64,000 bases of DNA from contig CM046005.1 of the NCBI GenBank assembly GCA_025175895.1, positions 61,714,325 to 61,778,324 on the forward strand. Direction: 5' to 3'. The notes beneath the pieces are model-generated. The model was not told the origin of the DNA. It saw nothing but the letters and a program-made list of their open reading frames with translations, and ran no database searches. This DNA comes from Wurfbainia villosa. Its lineage: Eukaryota > Streptophyta > Magnoliopsida > Zingiberales > Zingiberaceae. Numbering within the stretch: position 1 is the stretch's first letter; the number at the start of each line of letters is the position of its first letter. The position numbers and the translations under genes are program-made. Below are positions 45,844-57,958 of this stretch, piece by piece.

Positions 45844-47156
45844 ATAAATTCATCTCTTTAACGGAGAGGACTTTTCCTATTGGGAAAAGCGAATGGAGTG
45901 CTTCTTGAAAATCAACCTCGAGGTGTGGTTTTCAATAAGGAAAGGTTTCATTCCTCCGGTAGACGACTCGAGAGAGTTATTAGATTTGAAGAAATGGACC
46001 ACGAACATAATGAAATGAGCTCAAGTCGATTACAAGGACCTTAACACCTTGTAATAAGGACTAACCAAAGAAGAGCTTAATAGAGTCGGACCCTTTGAAC
46101 ATTCTAAGGTTTGGGATAAATTAATTAAATTACACGAGGGCACTAATGACACTAGGATAGCTAAAAGAGACATGCTACTTAATAAGCTATTTAATTGTAA
46201 AATGCTTAAAAATGAAAGTTCTAGTCAACTTCACACTAGGATAAAGGACATACTAAATGGACTTCATCTAATAGGTCATCAAATTTAAAATAGGGATATA
46301 ATTAGATATAGCTTTAAGGCATTTCCTCAGAATGCCTTATGGACATCCATCGTCGATGCCTATAAGGTCTCCCGGGATCTTTCCTTAATTAGACTAGACG
46401 AACTATTTTGTGAACTTGAACTACACGAACAAGCTAACTCGGGTCAAACCGAGAATGGTATTGCGTTAGTGGCAGGTTCGACAAGAAAGGAAAAGAAAAC
46501 CAAGGATGAGTTCGAAGATGAGTCAGAATCATACCTAAATGGTGAAGAAGAGATCAAAAACATGGCCTGAAAGATGTTCAACTGGAAAAAGAGGTTCATG
46601 AATAAAGATGTCAAAAAAGGTCATCGACAACAAGCCAAGACCTAGATCGAAACTTATTTTTTACAAGTGCAACAGGAAAGGTCACTACAAGTCGGAGTGC
46701 GCAAATCTGAAAAAAGTAGAAAAACGTAAAAAGGAAAAGAAGAAGAAGGCACTCAAGGGGACTTGGGATGAATCATCTACGAAGAGGAGCTTCATAGCAT
46801 TCATGGCCGAATCAAGTTCTGAATCCGAGTCCAAGTCCGAGAGAAGCCACAGATCTGCATCCATTTTCGAAGGACTAGACGAGGTAACTTCTCCCTTAGA
46901 AGATAAACTATATAACATAATAGCATGCTTAGGTACGAAACTAGCCAAGTCTGAGAATCGAGTTGACTTGCTTCTTAAGGAAGTCCAAGTACTTAAGGAG
47001 CAAGTCATCTCGAAGACTTTGACTTGTCAAATTGAGGATAGAGACTCAACTCAAGTTGCAAAGCTTGAGGAAGAGAACTCAGTCCTAAAAAGGCAAGTAG
47101 AAGATCTCACCGGAATGTTGAAAGTTTCACCTCGGGCTCCAAGTATCTCAACATGA
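45844..47156 (+). pseudogene. T-family Gag, heavily broken
   Basis: Coding remnants include a Gag core (YWEKRMECFLKINLEVWF), KEELNRVGPF, WTSIVDAYKVSRDLSLIRLDEL and, in another frame (46608-47156), a knuckle YKCNRKGHYKSEC whose first Cys has changed. An acidic linker and a coiled coil (VAKLEEENSVLKRQVEDL) follow. Several in-frame stops and at least one shift are present. The layout matches Gag of elements B and C. Confidence 0.82.
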
Positions 47157-48239
47157 TGCTTGGGTCTCAACGAGCCATGTACAACAAGTCTGGACTTAGA
47201 TACAAGGCTAAATCTTCATACAAATCATACATGTCATTACTTAGTTGAAACTCTAAGAGTCGAGTCCAAGCATGAGTTCCTAAATCTAGCTTAGTCAACC
47301 AAATTGGATCGAACCAAATTTTGATTTCCCAAGTGTCAAGTTCACTTAGTGAACAAAACTCAACTAAGTTATCACTTAGGGGAGCTAACTCTTTGCTTGT
47401 TTCTTTAATTAATTAAACTCTTGAATGTTTAGTTTACTTTTCTTGCTTAATTTAGAATGGACTAGATAGGAAACAAAGTAGTTTAAACTTGAACAACCTA
47501 GTACTAAGACAAAGTGAACTGATAGGAAGTTAGAGAAGCTCTTCGAGGTGCATGTCTAGGAAGTGGTCCACCAGATATCCAAGAAGGTCATATGTCTCGC
47601 CACGACCTGGTGCACTAAGTCGAGTGAAACCAACCGAAGCTAACTCACTAAGTCTTTAACTAGTTAGACTAAAGTTTAGTCCAAACTGAGTCAAGTACTT
47701 GATTCCTTCATTGACTTTGTCTTAAGAAGTGGTTCACCTGATATCCAAGAAGGTCATATGCCTAGCCCTACCTGGAAGTCAATTTTAGAAAATCCTACTT
47801 GATTAGCTCAAGATAAACTTGAATTTAACACAAGTTTAAAAACTTTTAAATTTTTCTTTAAAATTTTTCAAGATAAAAATGAATTCTCATCTCACAAAAC
47901 TCATAGGATTAACGTGTATTGAAAATCTAGATTGGGTGAGATGATTAAGCTCAATTCTAGTTCAACTCTACTTAGCTCAATTCTAATTCAACTCTACTTA
48001 ACTCAATTCTAATTCAAATCTACTTAACTCAATTCTAATTCATCTCTACTTAACTCAATTCTAATTCAACTCTACTTAACTCAATTCTAATTTAACTCTA
48101 CTTAACTCAATTCTAACAAACTCATTCAACTTAATCAACTCAAACTTAATTAATCCTAATAAAGTCTTTAAATCAATTCAAGATAATTAACTTTAATCAA
48201 AATTTGAATTCATTTACAACAAACTAAAAATGTTTAATT
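47157..48239 (+). other. T-family gag-pol spacer
   Basis: No coding sequence is visible. Two CACGACCTGG/CCTACCTGGAAG-type segments correspond to the spacer in elements B and C. The second half is AT-rich and holds the 26-bp array at 47949-48117. Confidence 0.6.
47949..48117 (+). repeat. 26-bp tandem repeat
   Basis: About six and a half units of CTCAATTCTAATTCAACTCT plus ACTTAA repeat with few changes, inside the spacer between gag and pol. Confidence 0.93.
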
Positions 48240-48885
48240 GATGTAGGACTCCAAAATGGACCGATGGATTCGGGATAGTCGCTGCTCTAGACACTGGAGA
48301 TAGTCAAAAGTTTACATAATTTAAAACTTAAGAATCTAGGTTCAGTCACCTTTGGAAACAATGGCAAACTTAAGGTAATTGGATCAGTTAATATTGAATT
48401 GAAATCAAATTTTGTTATACAGAAAGTTTTGTTTTTAGAAAATTTCAAATTTAATCTACTTAGTATAAGTCAGTCATGTGATGTTGGTTATGAAGTTAAA
48501 TTTCTATCAAATGAATGTTTGATTAATAATATTGAAATTTTAAAAATATTACTTAAAGGAGTTAGGGATAAAAATATCTATTCAATAAATTTAGAAATAT
48601 CCACAATTAAGTGTCATTTGACACAGCAAGAGGAAAGTTGATTGTGGCATAGGAGACTTGCTCACATCAACCTGAGGCATATAACTAAATTAAGTGAAAC
48701 TAACTTAGTTAGAGGCTTACCTAAACTAAAAAATGTTGAAAGTAAAGTTTGTAATGCTTGCCAACAAGGAAAACAAATCAAATCCCAACATAAACTAACT
48801 AATTAAAGTAGCTCAATACTTAAATTAATCCACTTAGACTTATTCGACTCACATGGAGTAAAATCACTAAATTGAAACTTGAATT
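48240..48885 (+). pseudogene. T-family protease to integrase start, broken
   Basis: The protease end is recognisable (GSVTFGNNGKLKVIGS, NFKFNLLSISQSCD) but the active-site DSG is lost. GAG-pre-integrase ([22 protein letters not shown]) and the first integrase strand (LIHLDLFDSHGVKSLN) follow, with stops near 48640, 48805 and 48875. The sequence is cut at about 48886. Confidence 0.8.
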
Positions 48886-49689
48886 ATTTGGTAATACTAT
48901 GTAAAGAGCACTTTACAAACTAGCGCTTGAATGTTTGTTGATGTGGTTGCTTGAACGAGCTTGAAGGATCCTGAAATGCACCAACACTTCGCCTCAAATC
49001 GCCCCTAGAATTGCTCAAAAATATCACGGTCGAAATCATCCATGAATAGCTCCTTTTATGCCTCCGCGTGAATTGGATTTCCGTTTGGTAGTCGGCTATC
49101 CAAAGGCACCAGTCGACTTCCTACAGTGTCGTTGTCTCACAACGGACTTAATCTACATTGGCATTCCAACCAACGGATATACTGGCACTCAACTGTCATT
49201 ACCAGCAGTTGACTGCTAAGCCTGTAGTCAATTGCTCAGTTGGCTACCAAGCTTTCTGTGCTCGTGGCCACAAACAGCAGTGGACTGTCCTTCATAGTAG
49301 TCGACTACTCAAGGCCAGTCGATTTCCCCAAGCTGGTAGTTGACTGCCAAACAACTCGGCTGCAGTCAATTGCCAGTCGACTCCCGATCAGTCGACTTGT
49401 CATAATCCCAGTCGACTTCTCAGAGTCGACTCAGTTGCCAAGTGTCAAAACACTTAATCAGTCGACTGGTCCATTACTCTAGTCGACTGCTAAACCTCAA
49501 CCATAAAGTTTATCCCAAGTATAATCCCCTCATACTTGCTAAACTACCCTTAGCCTGACCTAAGCCTTCTAGCCACCTCCATCAGTCTCGCGCCTATCGG
49601 ATCCCTCCAAGTCATCCATGACTTATTCATCTATACGCTAGCCTTCTGATGCCTCCATCGGCTATTGTCATGCTAACTAGATATACACA
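48886..49689 (-). repeat. A-family LTR fragment
   Basis: The sequence resembles 4865-5530 of the element A LTR, with the GCCTTCTAGCCACCTCCATCAG block near 49565 and many AGTCGACT words from 49085 to 49500. Both LTR ends are missing. The right edge is the start of the next LTR at 49690. Confidence 0.78.
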
Positions 49690-51466
49690 TGTTGGGTTTC
49701 CGGCACCGTGGCGAGTGTGTGTTCAAATATATTTTGTAAATATGTGCACAGCCAAAGAATTAAAAAGCAATAAATCTAATTTATTACAACACACACATCA
49801 CACGCATGCATAGTACAACATGTGTAGACATAATCACAATTTTAGATTTTGCAATAAAAAGAAATTACTCTAGTTATACCTAATGTATCACGTGCAGCGG
49901 GAATGACATCAACTGGAGTGACTCTTGCTAGAAACGTCGGAGCTCCAAACATTGTCCAAACGACACTTGCTAGAAATGTCGTCCAAACATCGAAAATTAC
50001 TCTAGTTGGACTTTCCCTGACAAGGTAGCCACTGTCGGAGCTTTAAATGTCGTCTAAACGACACTCCGACACGCAAGGAAACAAGCTGTCCAGAAAACTG
50101 GACAGCTTGGTGGAGGAGTTGCGCTGGCCAAAGAGGAAGGCCGGCCAACCCTTGGTCACCAGAGGATGGCCGACAGTAACTTGGATGCTGGCAGTAGGGT
50201 GGACGACGGCACAAGGGGCTAGCGGTGTGGACTGCTTGGGCGGCGACAAGGAGAAGAGAGGGAGAGGAGAAGTTTATTTCCCAAAATAAAACTTAGGGCT
50301 CTCCAAAAAACCTAATCACATTTTTATAGAGTCCATGTTTCTTAACCATTAAGAAAACTTCTCCTTAGAGTTATTGGTTCATAACCAAAACCCGTTAACC
50401 TGCTCCAATAACTTAAGTTAAAATAAACCGAACCGAGTTGGTCTATTTTAAGTTAAAACGAACCGAACCATCTTTGGTTCATTCGTTTAAAACAAACCAA
50501 ACCCCTTTGATTTATTCTCCACCATTGGATTAGAACAAAACCAATTTGGTTCATCAATCATGTCTTCATAAGACTTGGCCCATCCATGCTTCCATTGCGA
50601 CTGAAACAATTTCATGCTCGCTCTTTGTTTGGTCCAACCAAATCTAGTTTCTCTCGATATGAGAATCTCATTCTCAAGTTCATTTTAAATCCTTCGGATT
50701 ACGCTCGTTGTGCGTGTGACCAAATAGGTTTGTTTATGTTGGTCGTCTATAATTAACCATTAATTATAGAACGATCATGAGTGGCACCTAGTAGTACATC
50801 ATGATCCCCAATTAATCGAAAAATCAACGGTTGATCCAAAACCATTTATGAAATCCTTCAGCAACTACAATGAATCGTTCCCCGTTCCCTTCACTCATCT
50901 TATACCCATTTGGTTTAGGACATGGTCTATAGTGTCAGTCCCCACTAGTCGACTACGTCACACCTAGCCCAAGTATCATTTCCTCGTCCTACGGATTCTA
51001 GTTACTGCACATATATCCAAGAGTACCTTACTCTAAACATGTAATGCTTTGGTCAAAGAATTTAGTAACAATCCGACGAGAGGCCATGGGCATACCTCTC
51101 CTCGCAAGGAGTGGTGGATCCTTTATAGGCTATTCAAACACCTTCGGCAACTTAGACTTATACCTAATCATCCCGGGTCCACATTCCTCAGAGATGCTTG
51201 CTTAAGATGTCAAAGCATAAGGCTTCATGACCAAGATGACTTGAATACCACAAGTCAAAGGAACATCACACTTAAGCTGTAGTAAGAACTTCATTGACAT
51301 ATTCATATATGCAGAGAACCATATGAAGTCTTACAGTTGGTCACTCCAATAAACTAGTTACCATAACTAGCATCCATGATTAACTCCGGATATCACAATG
51401 TCTCCAGCCAATGAGAATCAGCTGCTTGGATACACCAAAGAGTATACCTCGTGCTAGTCAACATAA
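49690..51466 (-). repeat. Inverted copia-1-type LTR, truncated
   Basis: It starts TGTTGGGTTTCCGGC and is the reverse complement of the copia-1 3' LTR (3595-4506 and 11362-12379) without the element A insertion. The first roughly 280 bp of the LTR in transcription sense are missing at the 51466 end. Its uninterrupted course across the element A site confirms the CCAAA target. Confidence 0.85.
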
Positions 51467-51543
51467 TGTAACTCGTATAAATTATTCTAATGCTCAATGA
51501 TGGTGGTTGCACCAATTCGGAGCACTCCTGCTCTAATACCAAT
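51467..51543 (-). other. T-family leader with primer binding site
   Basis: On the minus strand the PBS-like word TGGTATTAGAGC (51530-51541) follows the LTR 51544-52820, and a short leader then reads toward 51467. This shows that the LTR is a 5' LTR whose element is cut off at 51467 and not a solo LTR. Confidence 0.65.
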
Positions 51544-52820
51544 TCTAGGATCGAGTGAACCGAGACAGGAGGGTGAATCTCGGTATTTTATAATTTTAAA
51601 CTAATAAACGTACACAACGGAATATAAAGACAATTAATAACACAAGCAATTTTACTTGGTTCACAACCCGGACTGGGTTGCTACTCGAAGGCTCGTAGCT
51701 CTACCATGAGCTACCTCGATGGGCAATTCACTAAATACCCTCCGACTCGAGTGCTCTCGACTTTGGAGGGTTTCTCTTTTACAAATGATAGAGCTAGGTG
51801 ACAAACCACCCACTCGGAGAATTAAGTATACAAGCGAAACAATAAAGTAAAGAGATTACAAGACTTTATACCGACACTTAATAATCGTAGAGGTAGTCAC
51901 AGAGTGTCGGAGGAATGTCTTGTTGTGGAGTCAAAGTGTAGTGGACGAGCAAGTATTTTGGCAGCACTTTGACGTTGATTGAATTTCGATAAATGGATCT
52001 GATCGAGCACAACTTTTATAAACTTTTTCCAGTCGACTGGAATGCCTTCCAGTCGACTCCACATCAGCTCGTCGATATGGAAGTCATGGTCTTCCAATGA
52101 TCAATCCCCTTCATCGACTCCACGCCACTCGGCTCGATCGGGAAGATTCTCTCATCACCGACTTAACATCTTCAATGACTCAAGCTCTTTCCATCGCATC
52201 ACATGATCTCCGACGATCACGTCGATCCTCGCAAACAGTATCCCGTCGATCGATACATCTTCGGCCGATCGACTTCACCAACTTGAATCCATTCAATGAC
52301 CGTCCTCGCAAAATAGGATTAGCATAGAATAGATAATGTGAATTATGATAGCAGTAGTAATACTGCTTGAACTTGACTACTAAGTCCCACGCGGATTTTT
52401 CATCGGATCGATGCCTAGCTTTGTCCCCCTACCGAGGACTCGGCCTCACCTCTTCACTCGAGGCTTACCTGCCGACTACCTGTCAGACTTACCATTCTTG
52501 ACATTTGATCTGACCCACCAGGGCTTCCACCAGTTGTCCGATCTGCCTGACCCAGCTTGACTTTTTGACGATTATCCGGTCTTCTGACCCAACCGATCTT
52601 CATGCCAAATGTCCGGTCCATGCGACCCATCTGGACTTCATGCCTGGTGTCCGGTCCTCCTGATCTGTCAAGATACGTGCCTATTATCTGGTCAACTCAA
52701 CCTACTAGGACTTCCTCTTAAGCCTGCACACTTAACACTTATATTAGACTACAAGTGAATCCTAACTTTTAACTGAGGTTCATACATCAAAACTTTGGAG
52801 TGATGCTCACTGCATCAACA
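51544..52820 (-). repeat. Inverted T-family LTR
   Basis: On the minus strand it begins TGTTGATGCAGTGAGCATCACT at 52820 and ends CGATCCTAGA at 51544, where CA is mutated. It resembles 44171-45456. At 52820 it cuts the Athila-like element; the five bases after it are GATGG. Confidence 0.8.
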
Positions 52821-53770
52821 GATGGTCCCTCATATAAAGGGGACTCCACTATCAGGTCTAAGCGCCAGTTGGCGCGTGTGGTGATGGCGGTACGATCGGG
52901 GTCGGGGAGCCTAAGGGTCATCAGGTTTTTCCTTACAAAGCATAAGGAGTGTCCTTCTCTTACAATCATCTTCATGGCCTTACACACTCCTAGGTCGATC
53001 CTAGGGCTCCTCTCTATGCTATCTAGTGCAATGTAGTCGTACCCCATCCTATGGCAAATGTGGATAAGCAGGCCCCCCACATTAATCTTTCCTCTCGCTG
53101 CTTTGCTCATTTTCACTAAATGTTTAATGAAATGGGACCCTACATCGATGCTACTCCTTTCTTGTAGCATGTCCCATAGGCAAAGCAGCTCGCTAACTCT
53201 CACTACACCGTCACTCTCCCCACAACCAAAAATAGTACTTGCCATGATTCGGTGGAGGTATCTAAAAATGGGGTTTTGGAGGTGTGATGCTTTGGCCCTA
53301 AAAGGGTCATAAGCGTGCTCTCCTGTCAATTCAGTCCAAAAGATTCGAGAGTTGAACCCAATAGGGGTTCTTTTCTCTCCCCCATTTGGCAAGGCAAAGC
53401 ATGAATTCCATTGGTGAAGTGACCATTCATGCTTAATGTTAAATATCCTAAAGGTAATCCTACCCTTTTCGGTCTCTCTACCCATTAAAATTTCCGCTTC
53501 TAAGGAACTCAAAAATTCTAAAACTATCCTAGGGTAGGTTGGGTGTCTTATTCCCATTATCTCTTCCCACCCTATTTTTGCAAATAGGGCTTGAATGTCA
53601 CCCAACAACCCTAAGGACTCTAGCAAATCTTCATCAAAATACCTAGTTGTAGTGAGTTTACAAGTAGAAAGTAGGTTATATCTATCTCTATGCTCATTGT
53701 TGTGAAAAAGAAGGGTTGGAAGAGTGTTACCCTCCTTCGGAGCTTGAGGGGCGTCGGTTCTCCTTCCTCG
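52787..53770 (-). pseudogene. ATHILA ORF-1-like protein, truncated
   Basis: The minus-strand frame is open for about 327 codons from 53770 down to 52787 but has no ATG near its start. It contains TRYFDEDLLESLGLLGDIQA, HPTYPRIVLEFLSSLEAEI and EWSLHQWNSCFALPNGG, which I recognise as the ATHILA ORF-1 family of plant Ty3 elements. The last dozen codons are encoded by the T-family LTR, so the true C-terminus was cut off when that LTR arrived at 52820. The function of this family is not settled. It lies downstream of the protease region, in the env-like position. Confidence 0.72.
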
Positions 53771-54292
53771 TCACTCCGAAGCACCGGATCGAGATACCAC
53801 TTGCTTGGTCCTCCTCATCCTTGCTTCTTTTGGCTTCCTTGAAGGTTGGAAAAGCTTCTAGGTGGTGTGGAAGAAGGATCCACACGGCTAGGGCAAGAAA
53901 AATCGAAACACACGACGCATTCGGGGCAAAAATGAACGGCGTGCCCTTTTTAACCTCGCATGACATGGCTGTGTAAAAACACACGGCGAGGTCATGTGCG
54001 CCTCAGGTTAGTAGGGCATGGTCGTGGGAAAACACACAGCCAGGCCATGTGTCCCCTATTTCTCTCCTTTTGTGCACAACGGTCCAAATTTTCTCACACG
54101 CTTCGCCGTGTAAGCTAAAAATTGATTTTATTTTTACCTAGCAAGTTTTTTTTAATGTTAAATGAAATGGAAATCAAAGTTCAAAACAAACGAATGCAAC
54201 AAAACAATAAGAAATAAACACAAAATCTAAACTTGGGTTGCCTCCCAAGAAGTGCTTTGTTTAAGGCTGTTTAGGTCGACCACACTCCATTA
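53771..54292 (-). other. Non-coding stretch between protease and ATHILA ORF-1
   Basis: No RT or integrase motif is seen. Around 53950-54120 it has GC-rich words (CATGGTCGTG, AAAACACAC) that also occur in the 5' LTR at 57600-57740. Confidence 0.5.
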
Positions 54293-54727
54293 TCAACTTG
54301 GCTCTGGAGGCTTCGTGAACCTCCATTCATCCGTCTCGGAATCGACATTCAGTGGACTCGGCTTTAACCTGCTGAAAGTGAAGCCATCTAGGAAGGGAGC
54401 TTTATACTCTGATAGGTTGAAGAGGATAATCTCTCCATCTACCTCCAATGAGATCTGGTGTGCCTTTACATCTATGCACGCCCCCGCAGTTTCCAGAAAA
54501 GGTCTTCCCAAAATGATGGGATTCTGGGGATTGGGTCCTGTGTCTAGTATGATGAAATCCGTGGGTATCACGAAATTCTCAATCACCACAGGCACATGTG
54601 CTAGCATGCCAATGGGTTCTTTGACTGAGTCATCCCCCATACGAATACCAAGGTTCGCTGGTTGGAGCCCATTCAGTCCCATCTTCAAATAATATGCATA
54701 GGGAATCACACTTATTGATGACCCCAA
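54293..54727 (-). pseudogene. Athila-like aspartic protease region
   Basis: The frame encodes GSSISVIPYAYYLKMGL, LDTGPNPQNPIILGRPFLET and DGEIILFNL, a Ty3 Gag-Pol protease segment. The frame is open over 144 codons. The catalytic DSGS-like segment expected just before GSSIS is at the edge, in the stretch 54728-54815. RT should follow but does not. Confidence 0.72.
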
Positions 54728-54817
54728 GTCGCACAGTTCTTCATCGAAGCTTTCCCCATAAATCGAGCAGGGGATAATAAATTCACCAGGGTCCTCAAGC
54801 TGGGGTGAAATCTTGCC

Positions 54818-56290
54818 CTAAGTTTCGGCTTGGTTAGGTTGTGTGGAAATCATGGTTGCATACCCCTTGGCGAATCTGTTTCTTTGCGCTCCTTTCTTGC
54901 TGCACCCTCCTTCTTTCTTAAATTTACCTAGCTCGGGTAATGCTGGAGAGCTCTCCATAGGTTGTGACACAGTTTGAGCTATCTGGGACAACTGTGTCTC
55001 CAACATCCTTGTGTGACGTGCAAAACCATCAATAGTGGCCTTCAAGTCCCTAAGTGACTCCTCTATTTTCTGATGTTGGCGACGAAACTCTTCATTGGCC
55101 TTCATTTGGGTGGCAATAAAGTCTTCCATCATCAGTTCTAACCTAGACTTTTGTTACTGCTATCCATTGCCATATTGTTGCCCATACCCTTCTGATGGTT
55201 GGAAGTTCCCCGAGTTATTCCGATAGGAAAAGTTCAGGTGGTTCTTCCATCCAGGGTTGTAAATACTAGAGTATGGGTTATTGGGCCTTTGATTATAGTC
55301 CCCAACCACATCGCAGTGCTCAATCTGCTCTACCCTCCATAGTAGTCCTCCCGATACGCTGTTGCTCCTTCTCCAAAGTCAATGGCTGCACATGCAGATG
55401 TAGGATTTAAAGAGTCAAAACGTCTGCTAAGCGCATCCATCCTTGCTGCTAGGTGGTCCACGGAGTTGACAGTATATCGTTTCACTGCAGGAGCTGATTG
55501 ACCACGTTCGGAAGCCCATTCATGGTGATTCTAGGTCACCTCTTCTATTAGCTCCTCTGCTTCATCGATAGTTTTGTTCATAAGTGCTCCTCCTGTAGCA
55601 GAATCAAGGGACATCTTCGTGGTGTACGTGATCCCATTGTAGAAGATGTTTATCACCAGTCACCTTTCCAGTCCGTGGTGGTGGCATTGGTAGAGTAGCC
55701 CCTTATAACGATCCCAAGCTTCAAATAGGGACTCCCCTTCTTTCTGATGGAAGCTTGTAATTAGATGGCGCATGTGAGCAGTCTTTCTTGGTGGGAAATA
55801 TTTGTTCAAAAACTACTGCTCACTTTGCTCTCATGTAGTAATACTTCCCGAAGGTAGGGAGTGAAGCCATGCCTTAGCCTTATCCCGCAATGAGAACGGG
55901 AATAGGCTCAGACGGATTGCGTCCGCAGGGACTCCATTTATCTTCATCGTTGAACAGATTTCCAAGAATGTCTCTAGGTGTCAGTTTGAGTCTTCAGTCG
56001 TAGCTCCCCCGAATTGACTCTGCTGGATCATATGTATCAATATTGGTTTCAGTTCAAAGTTGTTTGCCAAAATGGATGGTCCAGCTATGCTCGGCCTAAA
56101 TCCTATAGCACTAGGAGCTGCATAATCCCGTAGAGGTCGGTTACCTATATTTACTTCGGATGCAGCTTGGTCCTCCATCCTCTTCTGTTCGTCTCTCCGG
56201 CAATGATAGGTTCGTTCGATTTCTAAATCGATCGGAATCAGGACTTCCGATCCTAAATGTCTAAGCATACGAAGAACCGATCCACAAGAA
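54818..56290 (-). pseudogene. Athila-like Gag, broken
   Basis: The N-terminal part (55981-56268) is RTYHCRRDEQKRMEDQAASE and SIAGPSILANNFELKPILIH. The core, in frames with stops, includes FLEICSTMKINGV, AIRLSLFPFSLRDKAKAWL and TWEQSEQ, a typical Ty3 Athila Gag. The C-terminal piece (54818-55132) is a coiled coil (EEFRRQHQKIEESLRDLKA). Stops interrupt the middle at several places. Confidence 0.78.
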
Positions 56291-56530
56291 TTAGGAGTAT
56301 TTCCTAATACTAGAGAACAAGAAATAAACTAATCTAGTTGCCAAAATTAAAGAGTCAATAAGAAAATAGAGAACTACTGCTAAAATAAAATAAAACTAAA
56401 TCTATATATGGAAAATCTAGAAATAAAGTAAATAAAGCAAAAAAAAAAAAAAGAAGTAAAGCAAGTAAATAAATCTAATCCTAAGTCCAATCTAATTATC
56501 CACCTCTTGATTCAATATCGAATCAATCAG

Positions 56531-56548
56531 TCCCCAACAACGGTACCA
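56531..56548 (-). other. Primer binding site of the Athila-like element
   Basis: The minus strand reads TGGTACCGTTGTTGGGGA near the LTR end. This resembles the TGGCGCCGTTGCCGGGGA site of Athila/Tat elements with three C-to-T changes. Confidence 0.72.
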
Positions 56549-56554
56549 AAAACT

Positions 56555-57958
56555 TGATGCACATAAACACGACCTCAAATCTCACGACGGAGACCATCGA
56601 GGACTCGAAATGTGTGCTCATGCTCAATGCCCGCAAGTGCACAGATGTCGTCAAGTAATAAAAAGATTATTGATCCCACAGGGACTGAGATTCGAATATC
56701 GATTTGTTCAGTGGATGTTATTGTTTGGGACTAGACTCTAAAGGTTGCAAATAGGAGGGTTGTTGGTTGTCCTAACTCTAATACGGTGTCACATAGAGGA
56801 AAAGAAGGGTCGCTATGGGTCTTTATATGGATTCTAGGATTTCGATTTCGTTTATGTGTTGTGGAACACATTGTCAATTGGGTTTGCTTAGGTTTCTAGT
56901 TATGGTTTTGTGGAAAGGACATCATACACTCCCCCAATGAGCCTTCGCGTCTATTGGAAGCTACCTCTGCCATACCAGGTCAATCCCTAGCTTTAGGATG
57001 GGATAGTCAGTACGAGGATGCCGAATCAATCCCTGCGACGAGTCAAAAATGAGGCGTGTTTCCTACTCTATCGCATCCTTCTACCCACAATTACCGGTGA
57101 TGAGGCCAACCCTTAGGTCCCTCTTTAATTCCCTTAAATCTTTGATACGAGGGTTGTCACCCCTCGTGTCGGCTAAGCATAGTGACTAGAAAACCAAAAC
57201 GATAACTATAGATCTAAACCAAAACACCAATTGCAAATATAAATTCAAGAACGAAAAGATATTTGAATTAACATGTTCTGACTCAACACAAACTACTCCC
57301 TAATCCTAGAATCAGAGAGTCTACTCCATAGATACAAGAGAAGAAACACAAGGCATGATCTTATCCATATAAACAATAGAATTTATGCAAAGAATAAGAT
57401 TTACAATGCAATGTAGGTCTTATCCTCGGCGTTGAAGTGCAGAATCTTGACCTCTAGCAGCATTCTTCCTCCCCGTTATGAGTTCATGAAGCTTTTCAGG
57501 GCTTCAGAGTGCCATCCCAGCCATCGTGCCTCCCCCCTAGGGTTTGGGTGGAGCTTTCCTTATATAGACATTACGCCGGATCGCTGTGAAATCTGGAAAA
57601 AACCCTAGTCACGTCAATTTATTGGGCCGCCACATGGTCGTGTGAAAACACACGGTCTGGCCATGTGTCAGGCTGTGGTGGCCATTTTCTCCCTCTGAAC
57701 ACGACCATGTGTGGGCACATGCCCTGGCCGTGTTCCCTTTTGCGTCCAGCTGCCAAATGTCTTTTTTTGCTCCAAAATTGTGCCATTTTCCCTATAAAAT
57801 GCTATCTTGCACACAAAAGTAAACAGAGCAGATCTCCGAACCAGAAAATAGGAAATGCATGCAACATAATGTAAAATATGCATGAAACGAACATAAAATG
57901 CTATGAGATGTGAGCGAAAACTACTCCTAAAACTCTATATGTTTTGCTCACATCAACA
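56555..57958 (-). repeat. Athila-like 5' LTR
   Basis: On the minus strand it runs from TGTTGATGTGAGC at 57958 to GTGCATCA at 56555, about 1404 bp, TG...CA. It contains near-palindromic GTGTGAAAACACAC at 57630-57645. Small open frames within it are not genes. Confidence 0.72.

Larger units (their letters stand above)
52821..57958 (-). mobile_element. Athila-like Ty3 element lacking RT and integrase
   Basis: On the minus strand the order is LTR (57958-56555), PBS, gag, protease, then directly an ATHILA ORF-1-like frame. RT, RNase H and integrase are absent. The 3' LTR is missing because the element is cut at 52820 by a T-family LTR. Its 5' LTR start lies exactly against caulimovirid RNase H, so it inserted into viral DNA. 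Confidence 0.75.

Noticed and set aside
52321..52786. Possible host gene promoter near 52330
   Set aside because: It is part of the inverted T-family LTR, as shown by its match to 44171-45456.
53771..53984. Short open frames on both strands (53716-53984)
   Set aside because: They overlap each other, lack any motif, and lie between Athila-like coding pieces. There is no support for a gene.
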